Shown: one piece after another, positions 47,040 to 59,900 of the stretch
Layout of the letters: every line of letters begins with the position of its first letter
Position numbering within the stretch: the first letter of the stretch is position 1
Assembly: GCA_965178125.1 (NCBI GenBank)
Contig: OZ237742.1
Coordinates: 1 to 64,000 of the forward strand
DNA: 64,000 nt
Source of the DNA: Bilabrum cf. latius
Lineage: Eukaryota > Bigyra: Bicosoecida > Bigyra > Bicosoecida
Direction of reading: 5' to 3'
Notes under the pieces: model-generated
What the model saw: only the letters and a program-made list of their open reading frames with translations
Database searches by the model: none
What the model was told of the DNA's origin: nothing
Position numbers and translations under genes: made by a program

Positions 47040-47291
47040 CTTGTGTGTCGGTGAAGGAAGATGACAGCTTGCTACGTGCATGCTCATCGAAATCTGGATT
47101 ATCTACGAAAATCATTCGTTACATAGGCGGGGCGGTCGGGCGGCGTTCTTGGCAACATTTACCGGGTTTGTTGACTAGTATCCCAGTGGTTAGGAGGTTG
47201 AATAAGAATAACTCTAATTTTCCCACTTGCTCTGCAATTTGGTACTGAGAAACGAATTAGTTTCAATCTCTTGCACAGGATCGCACACAAA
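47040..47291. promoter_or_regulatory. Bidirectional promoter region, 252 bp
   Basis: The divergent start codons of PHB2 (47039) and the USP40-like gene (47292) are 252 bp apart. No canonical element could be assigned. Confidence 0.45.
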
Positions 47292-50200
47292 ATGGCTATT
47301 CCTGGGCTTGCAGCTGCACTTTCCAAACGAAGAGCTGTGGTTGATGCAACGCAAGGCTCAACAACAACCGGGTTTGGTACGGGGGGAGCTGGCAGTGTCA
47401 CAACTACTCTTGGTGACAAGGCACGAAGGCGTGGGTTCACATTTGTGGATCGTAGCCCGACAGACTTTGTCGGTCTAGCCAATCAAGGCGCAACTTGCTA
47501 CCTCAATTCATTTATTCAAATGCTGTTCATGACGCCTGAATTTCGGAAGGCACTGTTCGGTGAGACGATTTTGTATTGAAGAGTGCGGGCTACCGTTCCT
47601 AGAGCTGCTGGGAGACTGCGCCTGGCCTTGCTATCCAGCTTTAGTCCGCAGAGTGGAAGTATGACCCCGAAATTCACGACGAACCGAAGTTTTGCCTTGC
47701 ACTTCAGCTGCAAAAACTGCTCGCTAGGCTGCAGCTATCCAGCCAAGGCGCAGTCACCACCAGGGACCTGACCAAGAGCTTCGGTTGGGAAGGGGCAGAA
47801 GCGTTCGTGTAGCACGACGTGCAGGAGTGCATGGCTCACGTGTTTGAACACCTGCAGATTCTTGGGGCTGGGACTCCATTAGGTGACCACATTGGTGAGG
47901 AGCAGACGGGGTTGGCGAAGGGGTACGTGCACTGCCACTCGTGCGGCTATGTATCCGAGAGAGACGAGCCGTTCACAGCCTTGCCCCTACCGATCAAGGG
48001 CAGGAAGAACTTGCAAGAGGCCCTCCTGGGGTACACGTCCCCTGAGCTCATGCAAGGCGACAACCAGTACCGGTGCAGCTCGTGCGGGCAGCTCTCAGAT
48101 GCGAGCAAGGGCCAGTACTTCGACCAGAGTCGCCTTCCCAAAATCTTCACCATCCAGCTGGGGCGATTCGAGTTCGACATGCGCACGCTCAGCCGCAAGA
48201 AGATATCGGACGAGCTCCCGTTCCCACTCATTCTAGACGTCGCGGAGTACTGCAAGAAGCCAGGGCTGGTTGGAGACGGCACTGAGGAGGCGAAGATGGA
48301 CCAAGCGGCAGGCGTTAATCCATCATCCGAGCCAGCTGGAGCAAGCGATATTCCACCGCAGGAGGCTCCAGATGTTGAGCGCAGCACGAGGTACGCTCTC
48401 TTCGCGGTGATGATGCATCTGGGGGGCACTCACGGCGGCCACTACTTTGCCTACATTCGCGACTAGGGCGCAGGTGGAGCCGACGGTGGGCAGCGAGTCT
48501 GGGTGCCCTCAGATGGGGCACCACCCGTAGATTTCCCGCCGGCACCTTCACCGAGCGAGCCAGAGCCCAGTGTCCCCGAGGCAGCCGCAACAGGTGCCGG
48601 GGTGCAAGATTCCGGTTCGACCGGTGCCCCAGAATCAGTGTCGAAGCCGCCTCCGTTCGTTGATGGGCCACCCCTGCCGGCTGGTGCTGAGAGTATCGCT
48701 TTGCCTACATCAGGTGGGACCACGTTGGACAGCGAAGTACTTGAGGGCAAGCGAGGGCGGTGGGTTAAGTTCAACGATGCATCGGTGGACTGGCTGCCGG
48801 CTGATAGGGTCCACTGGGCATTCGGCTGGACTGAAGCAGCTAAGCGGGCCAAAGCTGAGGCCGACGCTGCAAGACTGAATGGCGCTGGTACGCGGCCCAG
48901 TGAAGATGAGCCGACAGTCGAAGAAGAGTTGGCGGCTGCCAAGTCTGGAGTCGATGTGGCATAGGGGCGCAGGGACACTCGGGCTCCAGATGGTACTGCC
49001 AGTACAGGTGATTCGGGCCGAGCTCCTGGCAAGGGCAAGGGCAAGGACAAGGGCAAGGACAAGGGTAAGGGTAAGGAGACTGCTCCGGCTGGGAGTGCGT
49101 CCAAGAAGTCAGGAGCCGTGTCGGTGAGTCGGTCAACATCGAATGCCTACATGCTCGTTTATAGACGGATCGATACGTCGGTGTCTGGCGGTGTGAAGCG
49201 TGCCCTGCTACCCCCGGCCGTGACAGCTGCGGATGTCCCAGCGCCAGTTGCTGACGAGGTGGCAGCAGACAATGCCGACTGGGCGAAGCTGAAAAAAGAG
49301 TGGGATTATCAAAGAGAGATGGTCAATATTCGCGTGTTTGGGCCCCCTCTGGAGACGGCAGATGGTATCGCAGGATCCGATAAATCTGACCCAGCGAAAG
49401 AGGCATTGGTCGCCGAGCAAAGGCGAGCCAGCGGTAAGAGTGCTAGGGATTCGAGCACATCTGGCAATCGGCATGGAAAGCAGGTAAGCTTCTCGTTGCA
49501 TGAGTCTACCACGGTTGATGATCTTGTTTGCGAAACCGCCCGACGCGTTGGCTTGCTGAAGGACGGCAAGAGCCTGACAAAGCACAAACCGAAGAAAGGC
49601 TCTGGTGAGGAGCGTGCTGCAACGGACGGCTCCGTGGCTAGGGGTTCGCTGTTCCGAGATGAAGCTGATTGCGTGTCGCGATGCCGGCTGAGGCACTACG
49701 ACATGATGAATGGCGTCATGCTTGCCCCTATTGAATGGGCGGCAGTTCGGGAGAAAGCTGCAGCAGCTGCCAAGGCTGCATAGGGGCATGGCGCATCCCC
49801 AGCATCGCAGGCTAGTAGTGCTGCTGGAACAGCAGGACCGCCTGCTGTGGTTCTTAAGGATTTAGATCCGGCGCTGGGACCACACCGGCCCCTGTTGCTG
49901 GAAGTGAAAGCAAGCGCAGAAGCTCCTTGGGCCCCGTGGCGGCCCGGAGGTCTCCCTCTCCGCCTTGCATGCCTTGCCACGGGCCGCCACCAGTTCAGCC
50001 GCCCCCATCAAATTGTCATCGATGATGATTCAGCTGTGTCTCTGCGTCGCACCGCGGCAACTTACATGAAGCTACCAAGCAGACTGGTTCGATTGTTCGT
50101 GTTGTCTGACTCTGGGCCCATCGAGCTTGGTGTAGACAACCCTCCTGGCGCTCTGCTGGAGCCTCACTCCAGCTAGGTGGACAAGCAAGTTGCAGCTGAA

Positions 50201-52672
50201 GCACTCGCAGAAAGAGAAGGTGCTTTCAAAGCGGCTGAAGACAGGGCAGGCCTCGGCGGAAGCGCAGAATCAGGTGCTGACATGTCAGTTGGTGCAACAG
50301 ACGTACGCGATTAGGTGCTGGTAGCTATGCAGCGGCGAATTGAGGAGAATCCACACATCGATGAAACCCGCCTGAGTCTGTCTAAGTCGCTTCGTCTCAT
50401 CGCTGGAAACACAGTGTTTGCCGAGCAGAGAGCTACAGATCCGCTTGTTGATGCAGATCACGCCGAGACAGAACAATCTCGAGCCAAGAACATGCTGGAT
50501 GGCCTCGTGAACAACGTGACAGTCGAGTGCGTCGTTAAAGGGTTTGGGTACGGTCTAGATGAGGCTAGCAGCGACCAATCAACTGGGGGAGTGAGGCTCC
50601 TATCCGTAGATTTGGATCAGCGGAAGCCCTTGAACGACCTCAGAGCTGCCATCGCGGACCAGCTCGGCGTGCACCCAGGTTCATTCAAGGTCATGAGGGA
50701 GGGTACCCACGGCCCATTCTTGACGAAGGCAGAGAAGGCAGATCTCGGCGCGATGCGCAAGTCGGAGTCAGACAGACTTGCCGAGTCAGCAGATGCAGCT
50801 AGCGCTGATGGCAAGCCGGCGTCACCATCAACTGGTTTGCCACCGCTCATGGCAGGGTCCTTGCGTGTCGGACCCGAGCTCAAGAATGGCGCGAAGAGCT
50901 TGGAATATTACGGCATGATGGGTGGAGGCCGAGTGCTGGTAAGGCGGGGACGGCCCTTGAGCATGGGGGAGTACTCGTTCAAGGTTGCTTTGTACGATGA
51001 AGCTCATGCCCTGAACCTCGCTGAGAAAACAAGTGCGGCGGGTCCTACCCAGCCAGCAGGAAGGCCTGTAAAAGGGCCGCGGCCTCAGCCGCGACCCCGG
51101 CCTCGACCTCGTCCCGCGCCGGGCACTGCGCGGCCCAGCCGCCCAGGCCCTGGCCCAAGCCATGAATCGCGTCCATCGCAGCTGTCACGATCACCCAGGG
51201 TCCGGCCTCGTCCGGGTGGTGGTCGGCCTCCAAGGGCAAGCGCTGGAGCGGCTGCACCGCAACCCCAAGTAAAGACCGGGGCATCCGAAGCCTTCATCAT
51301 GGTCTGCCGGGTTGAATTGAGCGGGGATACCCTAGTGCAAGATGCGAAGAGGGTAATTTGCGATGCAATCGAGGAAGCTGCGCGGCAGAAGGCAAGAGAT
51401 GTAGAGCAGCCCCTGCACGTGATGGGATCGTCGGGACCAATGCCTTTGCCCAAGCCCACGCATTGCAGGCTCCGCGTGGCCCAGGGGTCCAAGCTAGGCC
51501 ATGCGCTCGTGGACACGGGTTCCCTGTCATCTGGGTCTCGCACGCGCCTACGCGATGGCATGGTACTGATTGTGCAGCGCACTGCGGTGAAAGAGACCCT
51601 GCAGCAAGACGACGTCTTGCTTGTGCTGCGGAGGTGGATGGCCGCAGAGGCGCGGCTTGGCAAGCCGCACGAGGTATGCGTGCCTGGCAGGGCCACTTAC
51701 GGGGACCTTGCAGTCATCGCCCAGAGCGTCAGTCGGCTGGAGGTGGGGCTCGTGGAGGAGCCGTCTGACGCTGAGCTGGATGCTGAGTCCGAGCGGAGTA
51801 AGCGAATTGCGCAGGAACTGCAGGCTAAGCGCGAGAAGAAAGAGTCGGCCGCAGCTAGCTCTGCACCGCAGGAGCAAGGAGCCGAGGAGACAGGGAAGGA
51901 GACAGGTGGGACAGCAGGCGATGCGCCCAAGTGCCCCACGAAGGCTGGCGACTCTGCTGAGAACACCGCTCCTGTCGCTCGTGTGGCAACAGGCTCGGCT
52001 CATGACCCCGTGTCGACCCCTTGGGTGCCTGCCAAGCGGGTTCGGTTTGCCACTGCCTTTCAGTGGCAGCTGCGGGATGCGCAGGAGGTGGCCGAGCTGC
52101 GTCGTTGGGAGCAGCAGCCCCACCGCTCCTCGAGCCTGGCCGGGGCCCCTTGGAACATCAAAAGCGGAGACATCGTTGTGTTCAGGGACAGCGCCGAAGT
52201 GGACCTGTTGCAGGCCCGTGAATTCGACCCCACCCATGGGTTGAGGCCCTGGGCGGGGAGGAAGGACGTGAAGGGGGGCGCTGCAGGGGGGCCACGGGAG
52301 CAGGCGTTCCACATTTTGTCTGCTGAAGAGCGGCGGGAGCGCGCAGAGGAGCGGAAGAAGGAGGAAGACGAGGCTGCGCGCACCCAGTCCGCAGCTGCAG
52401 CTGCAGTGGCCAAGGCCAAGGGGGTTGGCAGCGCAGGGGGCGGGACCGGTGATGCCGAGAAGTCGGGTGAAGCTACTGAGACAGCTGCAAGCTCTGGTGC
52501 CGCGGTTGTAGATGGACATGACCTGGGCCGATTCGTTCGGATGCTGGCTGTTGGTGTTGGGGAGCGGCAGGTTGGAATCGCGATGGCTTCGGAAGGGCTC
52601 GACGTGGCCTTGCTCCATCGGGCAATCGAGCAACTTGACGAGGCAGCTGACAAAGGGAAGGAAGAGACTTGA
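47292..52672 (+). CDS. USP40: USP40-like ubiquitin-specific protease, 1,762 aa
   Basis: Exon 1 is 47292-47559 and exon 2 is 47652-52672, with a 92-bp GTGAGA...CCGCAG intron joining G to AG as a Glu codon. It is a cysteine protease that removes ubiquitin. The Cys box [12 protein letters not shown] has catalytic Cys69. L-Q-L-Q-K-L, S-F-G-W-E and F-V-[TAG143]-H-D-V-Q-E follow. Two C-x-x-C pairs (CHSC, CSSC) form the zinc ribbon. The His box [10 protein letters not shown] has His353, and W-V-K-F-N-D carries the third residue, Asp465. About 100 Pro/Ala-rich residues are inserted between His353 and Asp465. Downstream parts follow USP40: N-A-Y-M-L-V-Y-R-R, ubiquitin-like stretches (about 50570-50720), and the C-terminal G-A-P-x-x-I-K-S-G-D. 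Six in-frame TAGs occur (47810, 48464, 48962, 49781, 50174, 50312). The stop is TGA. The C-terminal region of ~600 residues is long and low-complexity. Confidence 0.9.
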
Positions 52673-52835
52673 TGTCTGGTAATAATAGTCCAGGCAATGG
52701 CCTGCAAGCAAAATAATCTGCGCGATTGAACAGCGTGCAGCTGAGCGAAGGTTCCCTGATTGTTCGCAGCACACGTGGTTGCTTGCTCTTCCTTTTCACG
52801 GACCTACCTGCAAGACCTTTGCCGCTGGAATTAAA

Positions 52836-55800
52836 ATGCTGCCGGTTCGTAGAGCAGTACAATCTGGAGCACTATGCCGAAACGTTTACACACGGTTCCG
52901 TGGACAATTTTCGCGATTGATGTCTTCCCAAGCTTCTAAATTTCCAGCCTTCTGGGGGGCTGCCCCAAGGGCAATCATGAGGCGGCACCACTCCCTCAAT
53001 ATCAATCGTAGTATACTGTTGGACCGATTGCGTGTGTTGCATCGCGATGACAAGCACTATCTTGCCGGCGTATCTGACTTGTTCCAGGCTATCTGCGATT
53101 CCATACTTGGTGCGCACTCCAGTAGCAGCGAGGCGAGTATTCAGTAGATTCTTTAGGCTGCAACGGACAAGACTTTGAATGACGAGCTATTGCGTTGGCG
53201 CGACGACCTGATAGACAGGCAACTCATAGGAAGCAAAGCACTAGGCCGCGTAGATGTGCAGACCGCGTCACTACTTCGGGTATTAGTACTTGCGCAGGCA
53301 GGCGGTAGCCCTTCCGCTGATGGTCAAGCGCAAGTTGGCACTCTGGCTCAGAGCATAAACGATGTCGCAGCCATCACCAGCTAGGGGTCACAAGATGGTC
53401 ACGAGGATCCCGTGTCTTCGTTCGGATACAGTCTTTCCTTTCTCAGTGCTTTGCGGCAAGGGCAGGGCAGCTCGTACACCCCGGGCAACATGTCACCTGC
53501 CATGTTTGCGATGGAGGCGTGCGTGCGAGCGACTGTGCTGTTGACCGGACTGGAGCAAGAGCGACGGGACAGTCGATCTGAGCAGCAGGAAGCCTCACAT
53601 AGAGCACATGGCGCGAGATGGGAGTCGACGGTTGAGAAGGACCCGTCTTGGACGCCTCGCTCCGGTCCAGCTCGCGAATTGCTGGATGACTTCACTGCCA
53701 GGCTGCGTGCAGGGCTGGCTAGGAGGCACCCAATCCTTCCTCACGATCAATCGCAGAGCATGGATGGGGCCGGGAATGGCGAGCATGCGCCCGCAGAGAT
53801 GACTACAGCGCGCCAATTTCTGCTGGAGGGCACCGAGACCATGCGTAATCTGTGTCTGGCTCGCATTGAGAGGCTGCTTCCCACTGTGTGCGATACCCCG
53901 TTCTTTGGCTTGCTGCCAGCGCACAGCGCAAACGTTTTGTTTGCTTGGGCCTTCGGATTTGGCGACGGGGCGACCGGTGTGCGAGGCGAAGAGGTGCGAG
54001 CGATTCGGATGGAGAGTCTGGAGAGCATGCTGGAGAGTCGGAGAGCCGAGATGGAGGCGTTCTACGACGAGCGAGCCAGGAGCCCGAACACCTCGACGGA
54101 GGCGATCGAAGTCGACAGAAAGATAGCACTAGACCGTCTTAACGCGGTGTACGAAGAAGCCAGGCAGGAGATTGAGGAGGAGGCAGACTTGGATGGCGAA
54201 TCTAGCGAGGCCTCAAGCATGACCACTGCCAGTGGCGATAAAGGAAAGGCGCGTCGGCACTTTGCGCTCTCGATTGCATGCAACGCTGCCATCATTGCGA
54301 ACCAACTTCGACCTCGGCTTGATGGAGCTGGCCTCTTCGAATCGGCTGGCCTGGTTCATCCCGAGGACAAGGAAGCAGCAGGCATCAGCAAGTTCGCCCA
54401 GGATGCTCTTGCCACAGTTGCGCAGCATGCAAGTATGCAGCATCTAGCAATGGCCGAAGGATCCCCTCTTCTAGGAGAGCCCATGCCGTTTTAGTTCGGA
54501 ACAGACAGTCCAGTGTATGCTCCAAATGGACAAGGCAGTGACTCGCGACAGCTGCGGGCCGCTGGCATAGCCATGGAGACGCTGCTTCAATCTCGCCTGA
54601 ACGTAACTCGTGAGCACTTGCGCCACCACGTGGTTCAAGCAGAGCTCCCTTTGGAGCGAGTGCCTCTGAAGGCCGTGCGCTCCGATGCGTACAGCAGCCT
54701 TGAAGTGCCAGAGCACGCCTAGGACCTCGCCGAGGACTTTGCCGACTAGGATTGGTCCGACTACCCTTTGGAATTCCGGGGGTGTGCCGATATATCCCAG
54801 TTTTGGATGCGCGTTGCGAACGTCTTTGGGATTGAGCTACCAGGGCCTTTGCTTCCGACAGCAGGCTGGAAGCTGATCAATATCGATGGCGCCATCTCGT
54901 CGGAGCAGGAAGGCAGCTCGGTGGCGAAATCTGTGCACAAGCATGTGGTCAGATAGTTCATTGAGAGCGAAGCGTCTTCTGCTGAAGAGTATGTGTTGGC
55001 AAAGCTGGCCCCGTGCGGCCGGACCATGTTCCATACCGTCTAGCATGCAATGCTTCTGCGATTACTGCTTGGATCCCTGTTGGGTCCAGGCAGCAAAGAG
55101 GTGCTCTAGTTTGAACGGAGGTGCTTAGTTGAGAAATGGTGCAGCGCAGAGGTGATCGGCCTGTGCCGAACAGCCGAGTAGGAAGTATTGCGAATTGGTG
55201 ACGACAACAGCGCTGGGGTTGAGTCTCGCTCACCCATCATCGAGTCAACTTTCCCCGGCTAGAATGAAGCCGCTGCTGCGACAGCTGCTCATGGCACTTC
55301 GGCAACGGCGGCGAACGATGGAGACGATGCAGACAGTGAAGATCTGCATGTTGGCCTGAAGTGGAGAGTGGCTGAGAGCAAGCATGGACTGCAGATCGCT
55401 ACGTAGTTGCTGCAGGGTTTCAAGACTGAGCAGGAAGTGACAGACACCAAAGCTCATGCAGAACTGCTTGAAATGCTGTCGCGTCCGTGTGAGGAAGAAG
55501 CAACGCAAGAGGTAGATTCTTCGGTATCACCACATCTGACTGAGTTGGGGGCCAGCGTAGGGAGATCCGAACACGACACCCGTAGTTCTGAGCTAGAACT
55601 CATGCTAGTTGAGGCCCGAGATGAGCTCTAGGGCATGGCCAACGACCTGAAGGATCCATACATTGTCGCAGTAGGCTACGCCTTTCAAAAGTTCGCTGAG
55701 GACGTTGCAGGATCTAGCAATGGAACGTCACCTGCAACCAAAACAGAGTCTTCTGTAGACCCTATTGCTCACGAAGGTGGGATCGATGGATCCAGTGCTT

Positions 55801-56522
55801 CCAGCGCAATCCCCAATAAAGACAGAGTTGACTCAGAGAAGGGTACTCGCGGGCTCATCCAAGGGCTTGATGCTGTAAACAAACCAGGAGTTAGCAAGAG
55901 GCTGGCAGTTCCACCACTCGGTCCAGACCACCGCATATACTCTGCCGTACATCTTGACGAAGCCCTTGCGCAGAATGTGGCAAGTCTGGCATGGTAGACT
56001 GTAGCGAGCGCATTGGGTCTTCCGGCATCTTCATTTGATGGCCAACCACTTGAGACTTCGGAGCAGGCGCAGTTCGATGAGCTGAAGCAGCTTGCGCTGG
56101 ACGAGGTGCGTGACACTGAAGACGAGGGGCTTAAAAAGGACTTGCAGCGTGCACTGTCCATTCAATTCGTCCCCGGTGTCACCAGAAGTAGAGGACCGCT
56201 CGTGTCGGACGAAATGCAGTACCGAGACACCGTGGTGGTTCGACCGGCTCGACTTGCCTCCGAGTTCGGGACTGACGCAACGACCAGTACTGCACTTGAG
56301 GTGCACCGTATTGAAAGTTCTGACGCAGCGGTTGGTGCGGGGGATGCAAAACAGTACAAAGCCCCTGTGTGGGTTCGGAACTTGTGGCACCAAGCTACTT
56401 TGGCGGCTGCGGACACCGTGCTGCAGCGCCGCGGCGTAAAGAAAGATCCAGAGAGCAGGCAAAATGATGAAATCGTCAACGGAGGAGCCAGTGAAGATGC
56501 TAGCCACGTATCTCGCAGGTAA
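52836..56522 (+). CDS. Large orphan protein, 1,228 aa, possible mitochondrial leader
   Basis: A single frame is open from ATG 52836 to TAA 56520 with 14 TAGs (53145, 53154, 53382, 54492, 54720, 54747, 54954, 55041, 55107, 55179, 55260, 55404, 55629, 55995). The N-terminus (MLPVRRAVQSGALCRNVYTR...) is Arg-rich, lacks acidic residues and looks like a mitochondrial targeting peptide. The body is mostly helical and polar. A long helix with coiled-coil character lies at about 53990-54190 (ESLESMLESRRAEMEAFYDE...), and acidic Ser-rich linkers lie around 55290-55600. No catalytic motif or membrane segment was recognised. It starts 163 bp after the USP40-like stop, same strand, and converges on the anoctamin gene. 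Coding is strongly supported by length; function is unknown. Confidence 0.75.
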
Positions 56523-56990
56523 GGCGGGTACCTGTTTCTCATCGGCTTGGGATGGCTGGCTCAAAGACGTCAACCAAGTGGTGGGTCTCTAAGCTTTTGC
56601 CCTCTGATTTTGGCCTATTCCTCGGGCAGTTTGACTTGAATTGATGCTATTCACATATTTGTACAGACGTTTTCGTGCACGCATGTAGGTGCGCGAGCAG
56701 CATCAGATCCGGAATCCGGATTCCGGATCCTCGCAGCATGCCGCGATATTCCACTTTGCTCCTTGCGTAGCCTACTGACACCGCACTATCGTCGCCTGTG
56801 CCGGTGCCCCCCTCTTATTCCTTTCCACATCCTGTCCGTCTGCGCCCACCTCGACTTCCGACTCATCTCTGCTCCCCGTCGCTTCGATCGTGATGTCCAA
56901 GTGTATGTACCAGGATTCGGAGCTAACTACGACTTGCTCGCGTTCTGACCTACTGACAGGCAAGCCCACCCCTTGAGCAACCAATGCAGT
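56523..56990. other. Convergent intergenic region
   Basis: 468 bp between two converging genes; contains the palindrome listed separately and no supported ORF. Confidence 0.5.
56706..56729. repeat. 24-bp perfect palindrome
   Basis: A perfect inverted repeat with no loop, made of three spaced TCCGGA/TCCGGAAT-type blocks (begins GATCCGGAATCC, then its mirror). It lies between the 3' ends of two convergent genes. It could form a hairpin in either transcript or be a protein-binding site. Confidence 0.7.
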
Positions 56991-59900
56991 TCACTCCTTC
57001 AGCTTGACCGCGCCCCCGCTAGCTTGCATCTTGGCGTGGTTGAGTCGATCCCGCTTCAGCAGCCGCGCCACTTCAGCTGGCATCTCGGGCACTGTGTATG
57101 CCAGAATCATCCGTAAGAACAGCACGAAGTGCTCACACAGGAACACCACCAATATTCTCTGAGCGCTAGTCAGTGTGGGGAAGTACACGACAAATTGACG
57201 CGAGGCCACCGCAAGATGCGCGCAGTTCGTCAGGACGGCGAACACCGACATCACGTGGAGGACGTTGTACCACACTCCAATCCCTGAAGCCTTGTGCGCA
57301 ATTGGTCTCTGTGTGAAGTAACACAACTTGTATGCATCAGTACGCATCTCGATCAGGTTGTTGACAAGCGCGCACAACGGCGCAAGAGGGAATGCCCAGC
57401 TGAAGAACGTGACGTAGCCGAACTGAATGACTGCGGGGTTTGTGGCAGGCGACTGGGGTATTTATTGAGCGGAGTACTCGGCAGAGACTACGAGGCGTGT
57501 ACATTGAGCGAATATCGTCTGTACTCACGCATTTCAGCGTAGTCATTGAATGTGTCGTAACGAGACAGCCTGGACTCTGCCCATGCCTGCGACTTGGCGT
57601 GCCGGATCAACCTCCTGCCTCGCCTGCCCTCCGTCAGACCGCTGTCAAGAGCCCGCTGCACTTTGGCCTGGAAGCGACACTCTTGGTATCGACGCCACAG
57701 ACAGGGCAGCACAACTTCAAGAGCCGTGTTCCAGAGCTGGCCGACCACGAGGAAGACTGCGAGCTGCACGGTAAGCTGCAGTAGCGTTGAATGCGGCGCG
57801 AAGGCGTAATAGAACAGAGAGATGAAGCAATTCACGAACCGAAACGAGAAGACCTTGGCGATCCTATGGTTTCTGTAGTCGCTATGAGTCCTGTGATTCT
57901 CCCAGTCGTTCAAAAGGATGGCGAGCCTGCCAAAGATGAAGTCTAAGCAGGGGATGAGGAATCCGTACACCACTGGTGGAAGCAGCATGGCAACCCACCA
58001 ATTTGCATCTGACGAGTGCAGCCTAAACTACTCCAGTTGGCCAACAATCGGCGAGTCGTCAGGCTAGGTATGACTGCTTTCCGCATCTCCCGCACTGCTG
58101 TTGGACTAGAGCAACCGAGCTGTAGGTACGACAGGGTCGTCCAAACGGAGCCCGAGCAGGTACCTGGCGTGCGCAAATCCAGGCAGATCCGGTGCCCAGC
58201 TCCTACTCTCAGGCTTGCTTGCTGACCAAGTGGCTTCATCAAACAAACGACGGCTTCTGTGGTCATCCGTGCTCACTCCCGTGTTTCCGTTGGAACTAGT
58301 CCCGATGCCAAGTGAAGCCGCTAGCCCGTCGAAATCGAGAGCAGCTGCATGCAATCCTGTAGCATTGGCACCAAGACGCGCTTCGCAGATTTCTGTGTAG
58401 GATGCGAGACCATCCATGCACGCTTGCGTCTCAATGCGCTCCAGGATCGCGTCACGGGTTGTGAATACGAACAGCATGGCCACCACAACGCACACCATCT
58501 GGGTAGCCACGCAGGCAAGGCTGGCAAACACCTTGCAGGTTCTCCGCCAAACAGGGTACCACCGCATGACCTCTCCAGTGACGGGGTCGTGCCTCCACTC
58601 ACCCCGGAACTGTGGCCGCGTGACTTCCTCTTGCTCGTGGTTCAGCACGCCCCACTTGTAGGCAAGCTCATTGTTGCGCCTCTTCCAGCACTCCAAGAAC
58701 ACCATGCTCCACACAGCTACGAACAAGCTGAAGAGGGGTACGAAAATAACGTCGACCTAGTTCTTCCAAGTCTAGTACAAGAATAGCAGCACACCCGCCA
58801 CCGATGGAACGATCAGCCAATGCGTGTAGTACTCGAGCCATGCGAAATAGAACGCCACGGTCTCTCCAAAGTACGCAGCAATTCGGTCGAGTGGCTGCGT
58901 GAGCACGTTACCCCAGAACCGGCTGCAAGATCTCTGACACTTGCAGCAACACGCCGTGCAGCCGCAGAACGCGCGGAAGCACATGAAACCAAGGCAAGAG
59001 CCGCACGATGCCGGGCAAAACATGGTACAGCATGCTCTATCAACCGGCTCATGGTCGTGAAGCGGCAGCCCAGCAGCATCCGTCTGGTCCATGTCCAGCT
59101 CGCGCAGCTCGAGCAATGGCTCGCCACCGTTGTCCCCGCAGCTGAACTTGCACCCAGTTGGAGCACACGAAGCAACGTGGTATGATTGCGTCAGCTGACA
59201 TGTCAGTGCGTTCGCACAACCCACAGCGATCCGTTTCTGGCAGGCGTCACTCCTACAGCACCTCCTCATGTTGGCCTCCTCCTCGGTCAGTTCAGCAGCC
59301 AAAGCGGCTCCTCCCTAGCTAAAACGGATGGGACCTCCCCGCATGACGCTTTTTCGAACTGAGCTGGATGTGCTGGCAAGACTGAAACGGGCCATTCCAG
59401 CACCAAGGGCTAGAGATCTGCGGTCACGTCGAGCGCCAGCCTTTTTGGAGCTTGCATGATCGCCGCGGGAAAAGCAGCATGGCCTGGGAAGGCACACTGT
59501 TCCTGCACAGATTAAGATGAGTCCACATGTCGCAACAAGTAGCATCCAGGCGAGCACGTCCGTCCAGCACGAGGTGCTGTCGCCACACTAGCCCTCCTCG
59601 CTGCCAGTCTACGGAGAAGTATGACGACACGGGTGCTGGCAAATGCAACAGCAGAACTTGCACTGGCCAGAGGCTGCGGTCGAAGACAAAGCACCCGCAC
59701 GGTGGGCGTGTGGTACGGATATGCCGGCGGTGCGTAGATCGTCTTCGTGCACAGGGCCACAGCACAGTCCGCCGACGTCATTGTTGGCTGCTGTTTCCTC
59801 GCCATCTATCGGTGGAGCATCGGCAACAAGGCCGAGCTAACGGAGGATTCCATCGCCGGATCCTTCGTTTTGCTACGCTTGGAGCTGCAGGGGATCAATG

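Noticed and set aside
47560-47651. Treating the TGA at 47577 and the frame change as a broken deubiquitinase
   Set aside because: A GTGAGA...CCGCAG intron of 92 bp restores the frame and the family sequence F-E-W-K-Y-D-P.
51548-52774. 408-codon minus-strand ORF opposite the USP40-like C-terminus
   Set aside because: Shadow of a coding frame with homology support on the plus strand.
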